Part shown: in pieces, positions 38,790-50,930 of the stretch
How positions within the stretch are numbered: the stretch's first letter is position 1
Layout of the letters: every line of letters begins with the position of its first letter
Assembly: GCA_023362775.1 (NCBI GenBank)
Contig: JALMGJ010000020.1
Coordinates: forward strand, 4,402,001 to 4,466,000
DNA length: 64,000 nt
DNA from: Charina bottae
Lineage: Eukaryota > Chordata > Lepidosauria > Squamata > Charinaidae
Direction of reading: 5' to 3'
Notes under the pieces: generated by a model
Told to the model about the DNA's origin: nothing
The model's database searches: none
The model's input: the letters and a program-made list of their open reading frames with translations, nothing else
Translations under genes and position numbers: made by a program

Positions 38790-39480
38790 ACTGCCATCAT
38801 CCTGGAGGGGAAGTATTGAGTGGTGTACCCCAGAGCTATGTTCTCAGCCAAGGTCTCTTCAACATCTTTATATTGACTGGAATGCAAGAGTGTTTCCAAA
38901 TTTTTATATGGTACAAGCTTTGGAATTGAGATCTATTTTACAATTGTGATCAAAATAATAGTTCCAAATTATTTTGACAGGCTTGAACACTCAGCCAAAT
39001 TCAACAGGATGATATTCAACTATGATAAGTGTAAGATCTTGTATCTGGGTGGGAAAATCAAAAGCACAGGCATAGGAAAGGGTTACTCCTGGAGAACCTG
39101 CTGACCCTGTGCAAGCAATGTAGCATAGCCACTCAAAAACCCAATGGATAGTCTTGGGCTGCATTAACAGAAACATAGCATCAAGATCACGGGACATAAT
39201 ACTTCCACATATACTCCTTAGTCCACAGTTGAAAATGGGTGTCCAGTTCTGGGTGCCACACATAAAATGGACATGGAGAAGAGTAAGCCAGATAAATGTA
39301 GTGGTTCAAATATTGGATCAGGAATGGGGAGCTGGTTCTTAAACATTTAGCAGCATGCCACTGGATATCCTGTAAATCTAATAAAGGTGATCAAGGTGAT
39401 AAGTGGGCTGGAAGTTGCTCCTGTGAGGATCAATTAAAAGAGCTGGACATATTTAGTTTGCAACAGAGAAGCAAGGTGGT
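38790..39480 (+). mobile_element. CR1 LINE fragment, sense, abutting an antisense copy
   Basis: On the + strand an RT block (GVPQSYVLSQGLFNIF) is followed by a C-terminal CR1 block (GCINRNIASRSRDIILPHIL, then LKMGVQFWVPH). Frames are broken. It lies tail-to-tail against the antisense CR1 at 37205-38770. Confidence 0.7.
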
Positions 39481-40004
39481 GATGAATCATGCTGTGCAGC
39501 TGCAATTGTATCATCTATCCACAGAAGCCAACACAGATGCCAGTTCTGCTCAGATTGTGCTTGGTTTTTGTTGTTGTTTTTCAAGGTATTTCATTCTCAA
39601 GTTGCGGAGATGAAATAGGTACAGTAATTGACCTGTAATGTCTGCTCAGTGCTTCAGGATTGAAAGCCCACAGTTCCTGTTTTTGTTACAAAGGTTTTGA
39701 GGTATTCTGAGTGTGTCAGTACAGTGCATGGACTTTTAGGTTGGTGAGATGCAGGCCAGAGGTACTCTCTAGATTAGAGTTCCTACCTTGCATATTGTAC
39801 TGGTCAGTGAGCGTAATAAATTGAACTTGACTTGACTTGCATAGAATAGCATGACCATACTTGGGGTAAAACTGGGGCTTGATGGTGCATGTTTGCATAC
39901 TGGCGAAAACATGCCAAAATGACTAGTATTGTCTCTTTACCATTAGCAGGGAATGTGCTTGTGGCACTGGTATGACTTAGACTGGTAACGGACTATACAG
40001 TATA

Positions 40005-41607
40005 CAGTGGGGCAAAAAAGTATTTAGTCAGCCACCAATTGTGCAAGTTCTCCCACTTAAAAAGATGAGAGAGGCCTGTAATTGACATCATAGGTAGACC
40101 TCAACTATGAGAGACAAAATGAGAAAACAAATCCAGACAATCACATTGTCTGATTTGGAAAGAATTTATTTGCAAATTATGGTGGAAAATAAGTATTTGG
40201 TCAATATCAAAAGTTCATCTCAATACTTTGTTATATATCCTTTGTTGGCAATGACAGAGGTCAAACGTTTTCTGTAAGTCTTCACAAGGTTGGCACACAC
40301 TGTTGCTGGTATGTTGGCCCATTCCTCCATGCAGATCTCCTCTAGAGCAGTGATGTTTTGGGGCTGTCGCTGGGCAACACGGACTTTCAACTCCCTCCAA
40401 AGGTTTTCTATGGGGTTGAGATCTGGAGACTGGCTAGGCCACTCCAGGACCTTGAAATGCTTCTTACGAAGCCACTCCTTCGTTGCCTGGGCGGTGTGTT
40501 TGGGATCATTGTCATGCTGAAAGACCCAGCCACGTTTCATCTTCAATGCCCTTGCTGATGGAAGGAGGTTTGCACTCAAAATCTCACGATACATGGCCCC
40601 ATTCATTCTTTCCTGTACACGGAACAGTCGTCCTGGTCCCTTTGCAGAGAAACAGCCCCAAAGCATGATGTTGCCACCCCCATGATTCACAGTAGGTATG
40701 GTGTTCTTTGGATGCAACTCAGCATTCTCTCTCCTCCAAACACGACGAGTTGTGTTTCTACCAAACAGTTCTACTTTGGTTTCATCTGACCATATGACAT
40801 TCTCCCAATCCTCTCCTGGATCATCCAAATGCTCTCTAGCAAACTTCAGACGGGCCCGGACATGTACTGGCTTAAGCAGGGGGACACGTCTGGCACTGCA
40901 GGATCTGAGTCCCTGGCGGCGTAGTGTGTTACTGATGGTAGCCTTTGTTACGTTGGTCCCAGCTCTCTGCAGGTCATTCACTAGGTCCCCCCGTGTGGTT
41001 CTGGGATTTTTGCTCACCGTTCTTGTGATCATTTTGACCCCACGGGGTGAGATCTTGCGTGGAGCCCCAGATCGAGGGAGATTATCAGTGGTCTTGTATG
41101 TCTTCCATTTTCTAATTATTGCTCCCACAGTTGATTTCTTCACACCAAGCTGCTTGCCTATTGTAGATTCAGTCTTCCCAGCCTGGTGCAGGTCTACAAT
41201 TTTGTTTCTGGTGTCCTTCGACAGCTCTTTGGTCTTCACCATAGTGGAGTTTGGAGTGTGACTGTTTGAGGTTGTGGACAGGTGTCTTTTATACTGATAA
41301 CAAGTTCAAACAGGTGCCATTACTACAGGTAATGAGTGGAGGACAGAGGAGCCTCTTAAAGAAGAAGTTACAGGTCTGTGAGAGCCAGAAATCTTGCTTG
41401 TTTGTAGGTGACCAAATACTTATTTTCCACCATAATTTGCAAATAAATTCTTTCCGAATCAGACAATATGATTGTCTGGATTTGTTTTCTCATTTTGTCT
41501 CTCATAGTTGAGGTCTACCTATGATGTCAATTACAGGCCTCTCTCATCTTTTTATGTGGGAGAACTTGCACAATTGGTGGCTGACTAAATACTTTTTTGC
41601 CCCACTG
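40005..41607 (-). mobile_element. Complete Tc1-family DNA transposon with intact transposase
   Basis: The 1603-bp element starts CAGTGGGGCAAAAAAGT, ends with its inverse, and is bounded by TA on both sides (40003-40004 and 41608-41609), the Tc1/mariner target. The terminal inverted repeats are 199 bp each (40005-40203 and 41409-41607). Comparing them base by base I find about three mismatches, so roughly 98 percent identity. They enclose one uninterrupted transposase frame on the minus strand. This layout is that of an autonomous element that inserted recently. Confidence 0.97.
40220..41242 (-). CDS. Tc1-family transposase, 340 residues, intact
   Basis: Cut-and-paste DDE transposase that binds the terminal repeats and inserts at TA. 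The frame runs 41242 to 40220 with no stop. The N-terminal third (about 1-110) is the paired-like, double helix-turn-helix DNA-binding region with a GRPR-like PRSGAPRK between the two halves. The catalytic triad is visible: Asp153 in [11 protein letters not shown], Asp244 in [11 protein letters not shown], and Glu279 in NPIENLW. The 34 residues between the last two give the DD34E signature. The Gly-rich [13 protein letters not shown] motif is at 187-199. Length matches the family (about 340). Nothing critical is missing, so it is potentially functional. It lies inside an IKZF2 intron in antisense. Confidence 0.97.
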   Translation of the reverse strand: MVKTKELSKDTRNKIVDLHQAGKTESTIGKQLGVKKSTVGAIIRKWKTYKTTDNLPRSGAPRKISPRGVKMITRTVSKNPRTTRGDLVNDLQRAGTNVTKATISNTLRRQGLRSCSARRVPLLKPVHVRARLKFAREHLDDPGEDWENVIWSDETKVELFGRNTTRRVWRRENAELHPKNTIPTVNHGGGNIMLWGCFSAKGPGRLFRVQERMNGAMYREILSANLLPSARALKMKRGWVFQHDNDPKHTAQATKEWLRKKHFKVLEWPSQSPDLNPIENLWRELKVRVAQRQPQNITALEEICMEEWANIPATVCANLVKTYRKRLTSVIANKGYITKY

Positions 41608-42182
41608 TATATTATATAAGCTTTTGAACAATAAGTGACCATTTTCACTGTTTGAAACATTGCAGACTGAATGATTCCAGTGATCTCCCATGTTGCAACT
41701 AGCTGGTGATACAGTGAAGCCATCAAGTGGCCACTTTACAATAGGAAATTATAAGAATTATGAATATTTGCTTTTAGAGTTTTTATCTTAAATTTTCTCT
41801 TATCCTTTAGCCTTGTTTTTATCACACTTGCATACTGTTTTCATTTGTATAGCTTTAATGTCTGAATTCCCTCAGTACTTCGATTTCACAGCCAATTCTA
41901 CTAGGAAGTAACAAATAAATATATTTCAATATTTTAAACTATTTAAAGAAAACTGTCTAAAAGAATATGGAACAGGAATTGCTCTATTTCATATTGATAA
42001 ATTAAACAAAAACAATAACTTGTTTCCAGTGTATGGTTTGGGTCCAGTCTTAGTCAAACGTAGAGTCGCTTTGTGCGAGATGGGCGGTGATGACATTTGA
42101 AATATAACTAACTAAATAAATAAATAGATCTATTAGAAATGTGTTTAACATAATTATGATTAATTTTAAGTCCTATTCATGT

Positions 42183-42825
42183 GAGAGCCAGTTTGGTCTA
42201 GTGCAGTGCTTTCCAAAGTGCCGCCGTTGGCGACACACCAACAGTGGCGGGGGTGCGCGCGCGTGCACGGCGGTGGCGCGGGGAGGTGCGCAGCGGTGGC
42301 GTGCACAGCGGCAGCATCGGTGGCCTTGCTAAAACGCGGAAGTGCTGATGGCGTGCTGCCACCGCCATGTACACTGCTACCGCCGCGTGCACCCCCGTGT
42401 CGCCGCTTCGCGACACACTAAACTGTGTTGCGACACACTAAAGTGTTGTGACACACAGTTTGGAAAGCTATGGTCTAGTGGTTAAGGCAACAGGCTAGAA
42501 ACCAGGAGATTGAGAGTTCTAGTTCCACCTTAGGCATGAAAGCCGTCTGGGTGACCTTGGGCCAGTCACTCTCTCTCTCAGCCCTAGGAAGGAGCCAATA
42601 GCAAACCAGGAGACTGAGAGTTTAAGTCCCGCCTTAGGCATGAAAGCCGGCTGGGTGACCTTGGGCCAGTCACACTCTCTCAGCCCAACTCACCTCACAG
42701 GGTTGCTGTTGTGGGGAAAATAAGAAGAGGAAGGAGTATTAGGTATGTTCGCTGCCTTGAGTTATTTATAAAAATAATAAAGGTGGGATAGAAAATAAAT
42801 AAAATAAATAAAAATAAATAAAATG
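42183..42825 (+). mobile_element. tRNA-derived SINE with internal duplication and hAT insertion
   Basis: The head (GAGAGCCAGTTTGGTCTAGT) is interrupted by a hAT element at 42204-42472 and then resumes. The body block GGGTGACCTTGGGCCAGTCAC occurs twice, about 100 bases apart, a two-unit version of the array at 27234. The tail has TTTATAAAAATAATAAAGG and AAATAAA repeats. Confidence 0.85.
42204..42472. mobile_element. CpG-rich non-autonomous hAT element, copy 4 of 5
   Basis: Starts CAGTGCTTTCCAAAGTGC, ends TTTGGAAAGCTATG, with perfect 8-bp duplication GTCTAGTG at 42196-42203 and 42473-42480. It sits in the head of a SINE, so it is younger than that SINE. Confidence 0.92.
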
Positions 42826-43099
42826 TAACATAACTGAATTTGGATTCAGTGCTATATTTTAATTCTTTCCATTTATAAAAGAAATTATAGCAAGTACTAT
42901 GTAAAATAGATGTATACTTAACAAAAAGCAATTTGTTGATTTATTTAATATTAAATATTTCTAAATTACTCCTTTTTTAATGCTTTTCTTTTTAGTATGG
43001 CAGATAAAATGCCCATTGAGGTTCTATCCTGATGGATAAATATCTTCATCGTAAGTTAAAATGAGAATTTGTTTATGAAAAAGATCTTGAAATAATTGA

Positions 43100-43535
43100 T
43101 TGAAAGGATATCACATAGAAGAGAGTCAAGGTACAGCCTTGAGCACAGGGCTGCAAATAATGAAAGAAAGTGTATTGTCGAAGGCTTTCACGGCCGGAGT
43201 TCAATGGCTGTTGTGGGTCTTCCGGGCTGTGTGGCCGTGTTCTGGAAGTTCCAGAACACGGCCACACAGCCCGGAAGACCCACAACAGCCAATGAAAGAA
43301 AGATTACTTCCAAAAAGATGGATTCCCACTGAATGTAACAGAACACTTCCTAACAATAAGAGCAGTTTGACCATGGAACCAATTGCAGGGAGAGGTGGGG
43401 GGCTCCTCTTCACTGGATGTGTCTAAGCAGAGGCTAAATAACCAACGGTCTCAAATGCTTTGATTTGGATTCCTGCACTGAGCAAAGGGTGGGACTCAAT
43501 GGCATAAATGGCCCTTTTATGATTCTGTTGCACTG
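43100..43535 (+). mobile_element. CR1 LINE 3' region, sense, interrupted
   Basis: After the Penelope-type insert, the + strand reads AGCAGTTTGACCATGGAACC, then CTCTTCACTGGATGTGTC and GATTCCTGCACTGAGC, ending in TTTTATGATTCTGTTG. These are recognisable CR1 3'-UTR phrases. Coding-like frames here are remnants. Confidence 0.65.
43171..43290. mobile_element. Penelope-derived fold-back insertion with a perfect 42-bp palindrome
   Basis: The insert starts TGTATTGTCGAAGGCTTTCA, a sequence I associate with reptile Penelope-like terminal repeats. It then forms two perfect 42-bp inverted arms (43206-43247 and 43249-43290) around a single central base. A perfect 12-bp duplication AATGAAAGAAAG flanks it at 43159-43170 and 43291-43302. 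It interrupts a CR1 copy. Penelope elements are known for inverted or tandem partial terminal repeats and variable-length duplications. Confidence 0.8.
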
Positions 43536-44306
43536 TGATTTCCAAAGTGAAAAAGTAATGTCAAAAGATGCATGAAGTATTGTTCCATCTAGGATACTTC
43601 TTTTGCCACTTATCTCTTTAGTATTGATCATGGACTTTCTGAGATTTTTTATCTTTCAGAGTTTGCCCACTGAATTCAAGGTTCACATCCTATTTTTGAA
43701 AACTTCAGTTTTATGGACCTAATGGCTGTGCATTTTTCTGCTTCAAATGTGATGTATCTCTTCTCTCCCCAAAATTACAAAAACAAAACAAAACATGCAA
43801 AACATTATTCTAGAATGCCTTGTCCTAATATGCAACCTTAGGTGCAGAAGGTGACCTAGGCAACAGAAATTGCTAATTTTCCAGATGAGGAAAAATGTAT
43901 AAATGGTTCTAGAGAAGAGGATTTTTAAAATCCCCACCTGTTCAAATGTGGCAGAGTGCTCTTTCTTTGTCCGACAGGGATTGCAGGGATGTGCTTGGCC
44001 AAGCAAACATCTGGAAGCTGCTGGCTGGCTTGGGATAGTATCATTCTGGGTAGAGTTTTGAAAGGGTCAGCAATGGTGGATTTTATTCCCCCAAAGCTTT
44101 AGCTATGTTCCAGTCAGTTTTAAAAGTCATACCATTCTCTTTGTTGCTTCTTCTTAGAATGCAACAAGCTGAATACCCCTAGATAGCACATACTTAGAGC
44201 ATGCTGATAGGCAGTCCCACTGGCTTGCTAGGCAGCATCTTGTTTCCCTATTTCCTCCCCACTAAGGATGAGGGTAAGAGGAAAGAATGCTATTTTGTAA
44301 CATTTT

Positions 44307-46036
44307 CTTTTTGTTTTTTGAAAATAATTTTATTAAGTTTAGAGCATAAATAAAAACTACAATAAAAAAGAAAAAACTACAAAAAAAGAAAAAAGAAAAA
44401 AAGAAAAGTGAAAAACACAAGAATTTTTTTAAAAAAAGATTACATAAGAAGTGACTTCTGACTTTCAACAACAAGAATATATAGCAATTCCCATAATCAA
44501 TCCCTTTCTCCAAATTTAACCAAAATCACATTATTTCTATAAAACATTCCATGGACATTATGTAAATCAATAAAAGCAAATGCTTCTTCCCCTTATATAT
44601 ATAAAAAATAAACAAATATATAAACCTTCAAATCAACTTCTCCCCCCCATATGAACTCATTTATAAAATGTTTCTCCTCCCATCACTATTCTGTATATTT
44701 CTGGCCACTATGTTAACAATCAAATTATTATAATCATTTAAAAAAATAACATTTAAATTATCTACTTTTATACTTAATACTACAATCTTACCCCATTAAA
44801 CCTTAAAAATCAAACTTTAAATCATTTTAAAAAATAGAATCATACAACCTTATAATCAATCCACATAGTTATTAATTTTTATATTATATTTCTATATTAA
44901 CAGTCAAATTGTAAAAACATTTTAAAAACATTTAAATTAACTACTTTTATGCTTAGTACTATTATTTCAATCTTACCCCTATTTAACCTTAAAAAACAAA
45001 CTTTAAATCATTACAAGAAACTTTAAACCATTACAGAAAAATAAAATCATAGAGCCTTAAAATCAGTCCACATACTTATTCTTCATTTTTATCCCACCTC
45101 AAAATAAACCAAAGCATTTATTTTTCTCCATATTATACACAAGAGTTTTTTTATAGACAGATTAAAAAACCCAGCTATCTCCCCTACAAAGTCAACAAAA
45201 AATTTCCCACATGACCGAGCTATCTCATTTTCAGAACAGACCCTGTAATAAACAAGCCATTTTTCTTCTTGAAAGCCGAATTGTAACTCCTTCATGTCTG
45301 TCGTTTCTTCACCATCTGGATTCTCGCAGTCAGGAGGGATACTTCTTCCTTGATGAATCTTTTCCTCTCCCTTCAGAAAATCCTCAATCAATTGATACAT
45401 TTTAAAAGCAATATCCTGTACTTCTTGTAAAGTAGCTTGAACAATTTCATGGAAAATCTTGTTAAAGTCAGCAGACTGCTCGGCACGGAGCTCTAAGGTT
45501 GTTTTCTTAACATCGTCCATAGTTCAAACAGTAAAGTCTGGCACCTTCTGCTGATGTGTATAAACTAGTGAGTTAGTAAAAGGCTTGCAGAGGCTAAAAT
45601 ACAGCATCCAAGGCAAGTGAACAGAAAACTAAAAGCTAAGAATATCGGGACGCGGATAGCTCAGCAGGTTAAACAGCTGAGCTGTAGGCTGCCGATCAGA
45701 AGGTATATACAATATACAAACTAGGTGATTTAGAAATGAAAAAGGCTCAACCTAGTGTCCCAAAGGGGCTGCAGCGTGGTCTGGAAATTATGGCATCCCT
45801 GACTCCCGTCTCCTCTTTCCGGAATAGTGCCAACACCATTGACGATCTTCAGGCTACAAGGTGATGTTGTGAAGTGCAAATGGGATGATTCTGAGTGTTT
45901 TCTGTCCATGAAAACACACTAGGGCAACAGGAAAAGCCTGCCTGTGCCTCCAAAAAGAATCCACGCTGTTAGGTCTGCCCGCTAATCTTGCGAGCAGTGT
46001 TCAGTTGGCCATCTTTTCACCGGAAGCCTCCTACTC
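44307..46036 (-). mobile_element. Half-LINE-like retroelement (ORF1 only), antisense
   Basis: The 1.73-kb unit is flanked by an 11-bp duplication TGTAACATTTT (44296-44306 and 46037-46047) and has an A-rich 3' end on the minus strand (about 44310-44420), so it was retroposed. It contains one open frame of 143 codons and no endonuclease or RT. An AT-rich stretch of about 650 bases follows the frame. A tRNA-like SINE head fragment (GATAGCTCAGCAGGTT...) lies in the 5' region at about 45649-45703. The layout resembles LINE-derived elements that keep only ORF1. Confidence 0.65.
45089..45520 (-). CDS. ORF1-like protein of the retroelement, 143 residues
   Basis: The frame begins MDDVKKTTLELRAEQSADF and is rich in charged, helix-forming residues over the first 55 positions, which suggests a coiled coil. 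A central segment has DCENPDGEETTDMKE and a C-terminal part has FVDFVGEIAGFFNL. It has no recognisable enzyme motif. I take it as an ORF1-type RNA-binding protein of a LINE by position and context only. It could instead be an unrelated captured fragment. Confidence 0.45.
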   Translation of the reverse strand: MDDVKKTTLELRAEQSADFNKIFHEIVQATLQEVQDIAFKMYQLIEDFLKGEEKIHQGRSIPPDCENPDGEETTDMKELQFGFQEEKWLVYYRVCSENEIARSCGKFFVDFVGEIAGFFNLSIKKLLCIIWRKINALVYFEVG

Positions 46037-46130
46037 TGTAACATTTTCAATGGAGTTTCCTTCTCTCCCTCCAAACAGTTCATAGATTTCTATATACATA
46101 TACATCCCATATACATATATACATATACAT

Positions 46131-46327
46131 AGGTAAAAAGGTAAAGGTTTTCCCCTGCACAGTTGTGTCCGACTCTAGGGGGCAGTGCTCATCTCCGTTC
46201 CTTAGCCGAAGAGCCAGCGCTGTCCAAAGATGCTTCCATGGTCATGTGGCTGGCATGACGCATGCGCGAACCGCCGACCTTCCAATCGACAAGCCTGGCG
46301 TCTTAACCACTGAGCCATCACGCCCCT
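46131..46327 (-). mobile_element. tRNA-derived SINE (Sauria SINE-like), antisense, internally deleted
   Basis: It has the reversed tail and 3' part of the SINE up to GGCATGACGCATGCG and then jumps to the reversed head (CTTCCAATCGACAAGCCTGG). About 130 bases of the body are missing compared with 23658-23984. It is surrounded by a TATACATA-rich microsatellite (46090-46130 and 46328-46342). Confidence 0.85.
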
Positions 46328-46342
46328 CAGATATATATACAT

Positions 46343-48205
<1,863 letters not shown>

Positions 48206-48207
48206 CA

Positions 48208-48317
<110 letters not shown>

Positions 48318-49459
48318 ATCTTTTTCTCACATGAGCAACTAAAAGAATGGGAACCAACTGTGGCCAGGAACATGTAATCAGGAATATGAGTAAGTCAGGT
48401 CAGGGCTGGTCAATGACTGAAATAAAATGACTGACTGAGTCAGGCCAGGTAGGCTTGTAAGGCTACTTTGATTTTGATGAATGTGTAGTAGTGACTTTTT
48501 GCCCAGAATTCAACTCTTTCTGCTTCCCATATCATATTTTGTATTCTTTTTCTGGCTTTCAGGGTCCTGTGAGTATGGTTTCTAGGCTTCTCGAGTATTG
48601 TTCCTGCATCTAGAGTTCATTTGTACAACAAGAAATTATATCTGGAAGTAACACCTTTGCTTTGAAAGTTCTTCTCTCTCATCTCTGATGTGTGAGAAAT
48701 GGTTCCACTTTGGTGATGGTTTTTGCAAACTTGAAAGCGTTATATCTATAATTTCTGACAGTATTCTCAGTTATGGCTTCTCTTTTGTCAAGGTTTCTAG
48801 TCAAACCCTTTTCATGGTGTATTTAGAGTACTGAAAACGTTTGTGCCTGTGCGTGTTGCTAGTCTTTTATAGGCTACCATTTATTGCGTCCATTACAAGT
48901 GACAAATTTCTTCATTTGTCTATTTAAAGTTATTTAAGAATTATTTTTTAAATGTTGGATTTGGGGGGGGGGGGCTGCATGCAAAAAACAATGCTTATTT
49001 GAATAAATACTTAAACAATACAAAGCAATGTAATCCTCAGGAACAGTGTCCTTTGCTTCAAGCTTTTGTTCCAGTAACACTTGCCTGGGTTACTCTGCTG
49101 GCTGACCCAGTTCTGATTTGGACCATTGTACTGTAGCATAGTCAGTACTCTCCATTCCAAGAAATTATTGGCTGGCCTGCCTAATTTAAATTCTGAGATC
49201 AGGGCAAGGGAATTGAGTGAATTGTAAGAAATATTTCAACATTCTTTGTGGTCAAACATAGCTGGGGTATGTCTTTGTAATAGATGAAAAGCACAGAAGC
49301 AATGAACCTGTAGATCCCATACTGTGAAGAACCTATTTAAATATTTACATACTAGGGTGATAATATTGATATTTTCTCTGTGCTTTACTGTTTTACTTAA
49401 TTATTCTCAGTGAACTTTCACAGTGAATAACAGTATGAATTGTGGAAAGTTATCCAAAG
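48318..49459. other. IKZF2 intron, nothing recognised
   Basis: Ordinary intronic sequence with a G-run near 48965. Confidence 0.45.
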
Positions 49460-49467
49460 AGTAGATG

Positions 49468-49698
49468 TAGGCTGACCATACGTCCAGTTTTGAACGGGAC
49501 TGTCCCGTTATTTCACCATTTCTGGAGCGTCCCGTCATTATAGTAAAAATCTCAATTTTGTCCCGTTTTTTAAAGTTCCCCGGCACACGCCCCCCCCCCC
49601 GCCCCCCCCACGCACGCGCGCCCCCGTGCGCCCCCCCCCCACATGCACACCCACTTTGTCCGGCGACATTTTTGCCTCAAGGAAATATGGTAAGCCTA
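49468..49698. mobile_element. Small non-autonomous DNA transposon, C-rich core
   Basis: Begins TAGGCTGACCATACGTCC and ends with the inverse of TAGGCTTACCATATTTCC, giving inverted repeats of about 18 bp with three mismatches. It is flanked by AGTAGATG at 49460-49467 and 49699-49706 (8 bp, perfect). Internally, TGTCCCGTTATT and related GTCCCGT phrases repeat in the left half, and the centre is a run of C with a few CACGCGC. The 8-bp duplication suggests hAT, although the TAGG start is not the classic CAG. Confidence 0.8.
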
Positions 49699-49706
49699 AG
49701 TAGATG

Positions 49707-50269
49707 TAAAATTAAAAATTAAAAATCTAAAAGGGAGGTCCTATGCATATTTACTTCATTGAGCATAAGCCGCTTGAACATAGGGAAATTGCTTTCAAGC
49801 CAGTATTTTGAAGAAAAACATTTACACAAACATCAAATAATTGTTGGTCCCTCAATAGTTTTGACTTAAATTACAAGAAAATATTTATAATTCAATATTT
49901 TAGCACCTGTATATCAGTCATTTTGAAAGTAAACATGAGTTGTTGTTTGTACTTCCATTTACTGGCAGTTGGATTCCCATAGTAAATGAGAGTTCATTGT
50001 GTGTGTCTCAGCAAAAGATTCCTGAACAAATAGTAACAAGGAAATAATTGACACAACAAATGGGATTTTAACATTTATATCTTCTTCCTTGGTAGCCCAC
50101 TTATAAAGTAGTTGTAAATAAACTGTTAGTTGTGTCATTTCTGTGAACTGGAGGTTTTACTAAAACCTTTTACTATAAAAGAGGACACCATCACCACCAC
50201 CAAGCTATAGACACATATTGTAGGTTTACCCTAAATCAGCATATTTCAAGCACACCTACTGCAGGTCAT
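49707..50269. other. IKZF2 intron, nothing recognised
   Basis: AT-rich, no features. Confidence 0.45.
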
Positions 50270-50930
50270 TTACAAACACCTAATAAAAGAAATAAGAGAG
50301 CAAAGGGATATGCCTCCAGAAAAAGAAAAATCATACAAACAGAACAAAATCTTGCAGTGGAAAATAGCCAATTTTTCAGTGCCTTCTGGGACATCATCAG
50401 GGTGGGAGCAAAGTGGATCTCTGGGGGATGATGCTATTCCAGAGGGCAGATGCCATGACACAGAAGGCACACTTCTGGGGTCCCACTAATGGCCCTGTTT
50501 AGTAGAAGGGAGCTAAAGTGTTCCCCGTTGGGGGAGATGGGCGGTCATATAAATTAAATAAATAAAAATAAAGTGCATGCACTCTGTCAGGTTTTACCAG
50601 AGAAGAAAAACTATTGGAGAGCGGCAGTCCCTCAAATAACCAGGCTGCATGCCATGAAGGGCTCATGGGTTGTAGCCAGCGGGCAACCAGTGCAGCTCGT
50701 GGAGCAGTGGTGTCACATGGGCATATCTCCTCCTTACTGACCATGCTGCCACATTTGAGAGCAGCTGTTGCTTCCAAGTAGTTGAAAACCAAGGGCAGCC
50801 CGATATTGAGCACATTGCAATAATCCATTCCATATAATGGAATAACCCATCATATAAAAGTATCTGCAGAAAGTGATCTGACATGGGCAGCATCATCTCA
50901 GTCATCTCAGGGGCAGGTCATCTGTATAGT
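50270..50930 (-). mobile_element. LINE fragment, antisense, with a tiny LINE-tail insertion
   Basis: Antisense phrases such as GCCTTCTGGGACATCATCAG, CAGAGGGCAGATGCCATGAC and CAGTGCAGCTCGTGGAGCAG look like decayed reptile LINE coding or 3' sequence. A 48-bp insertion at 50521-50568 (TTCCCCGTTGGGGGAGATGG onwards, then AAATAAA repeats) is flanked by TAAAGTG at 50514-50520 and 50569-50575. Confidence 0.45.

Noticed and set aside
40220..41242. Domesticated host gene
   Set aside because: The transposase still sits between intact 199-bp inverted repeats and TA duplications, so it is a mobile element and not a co-opted gene.
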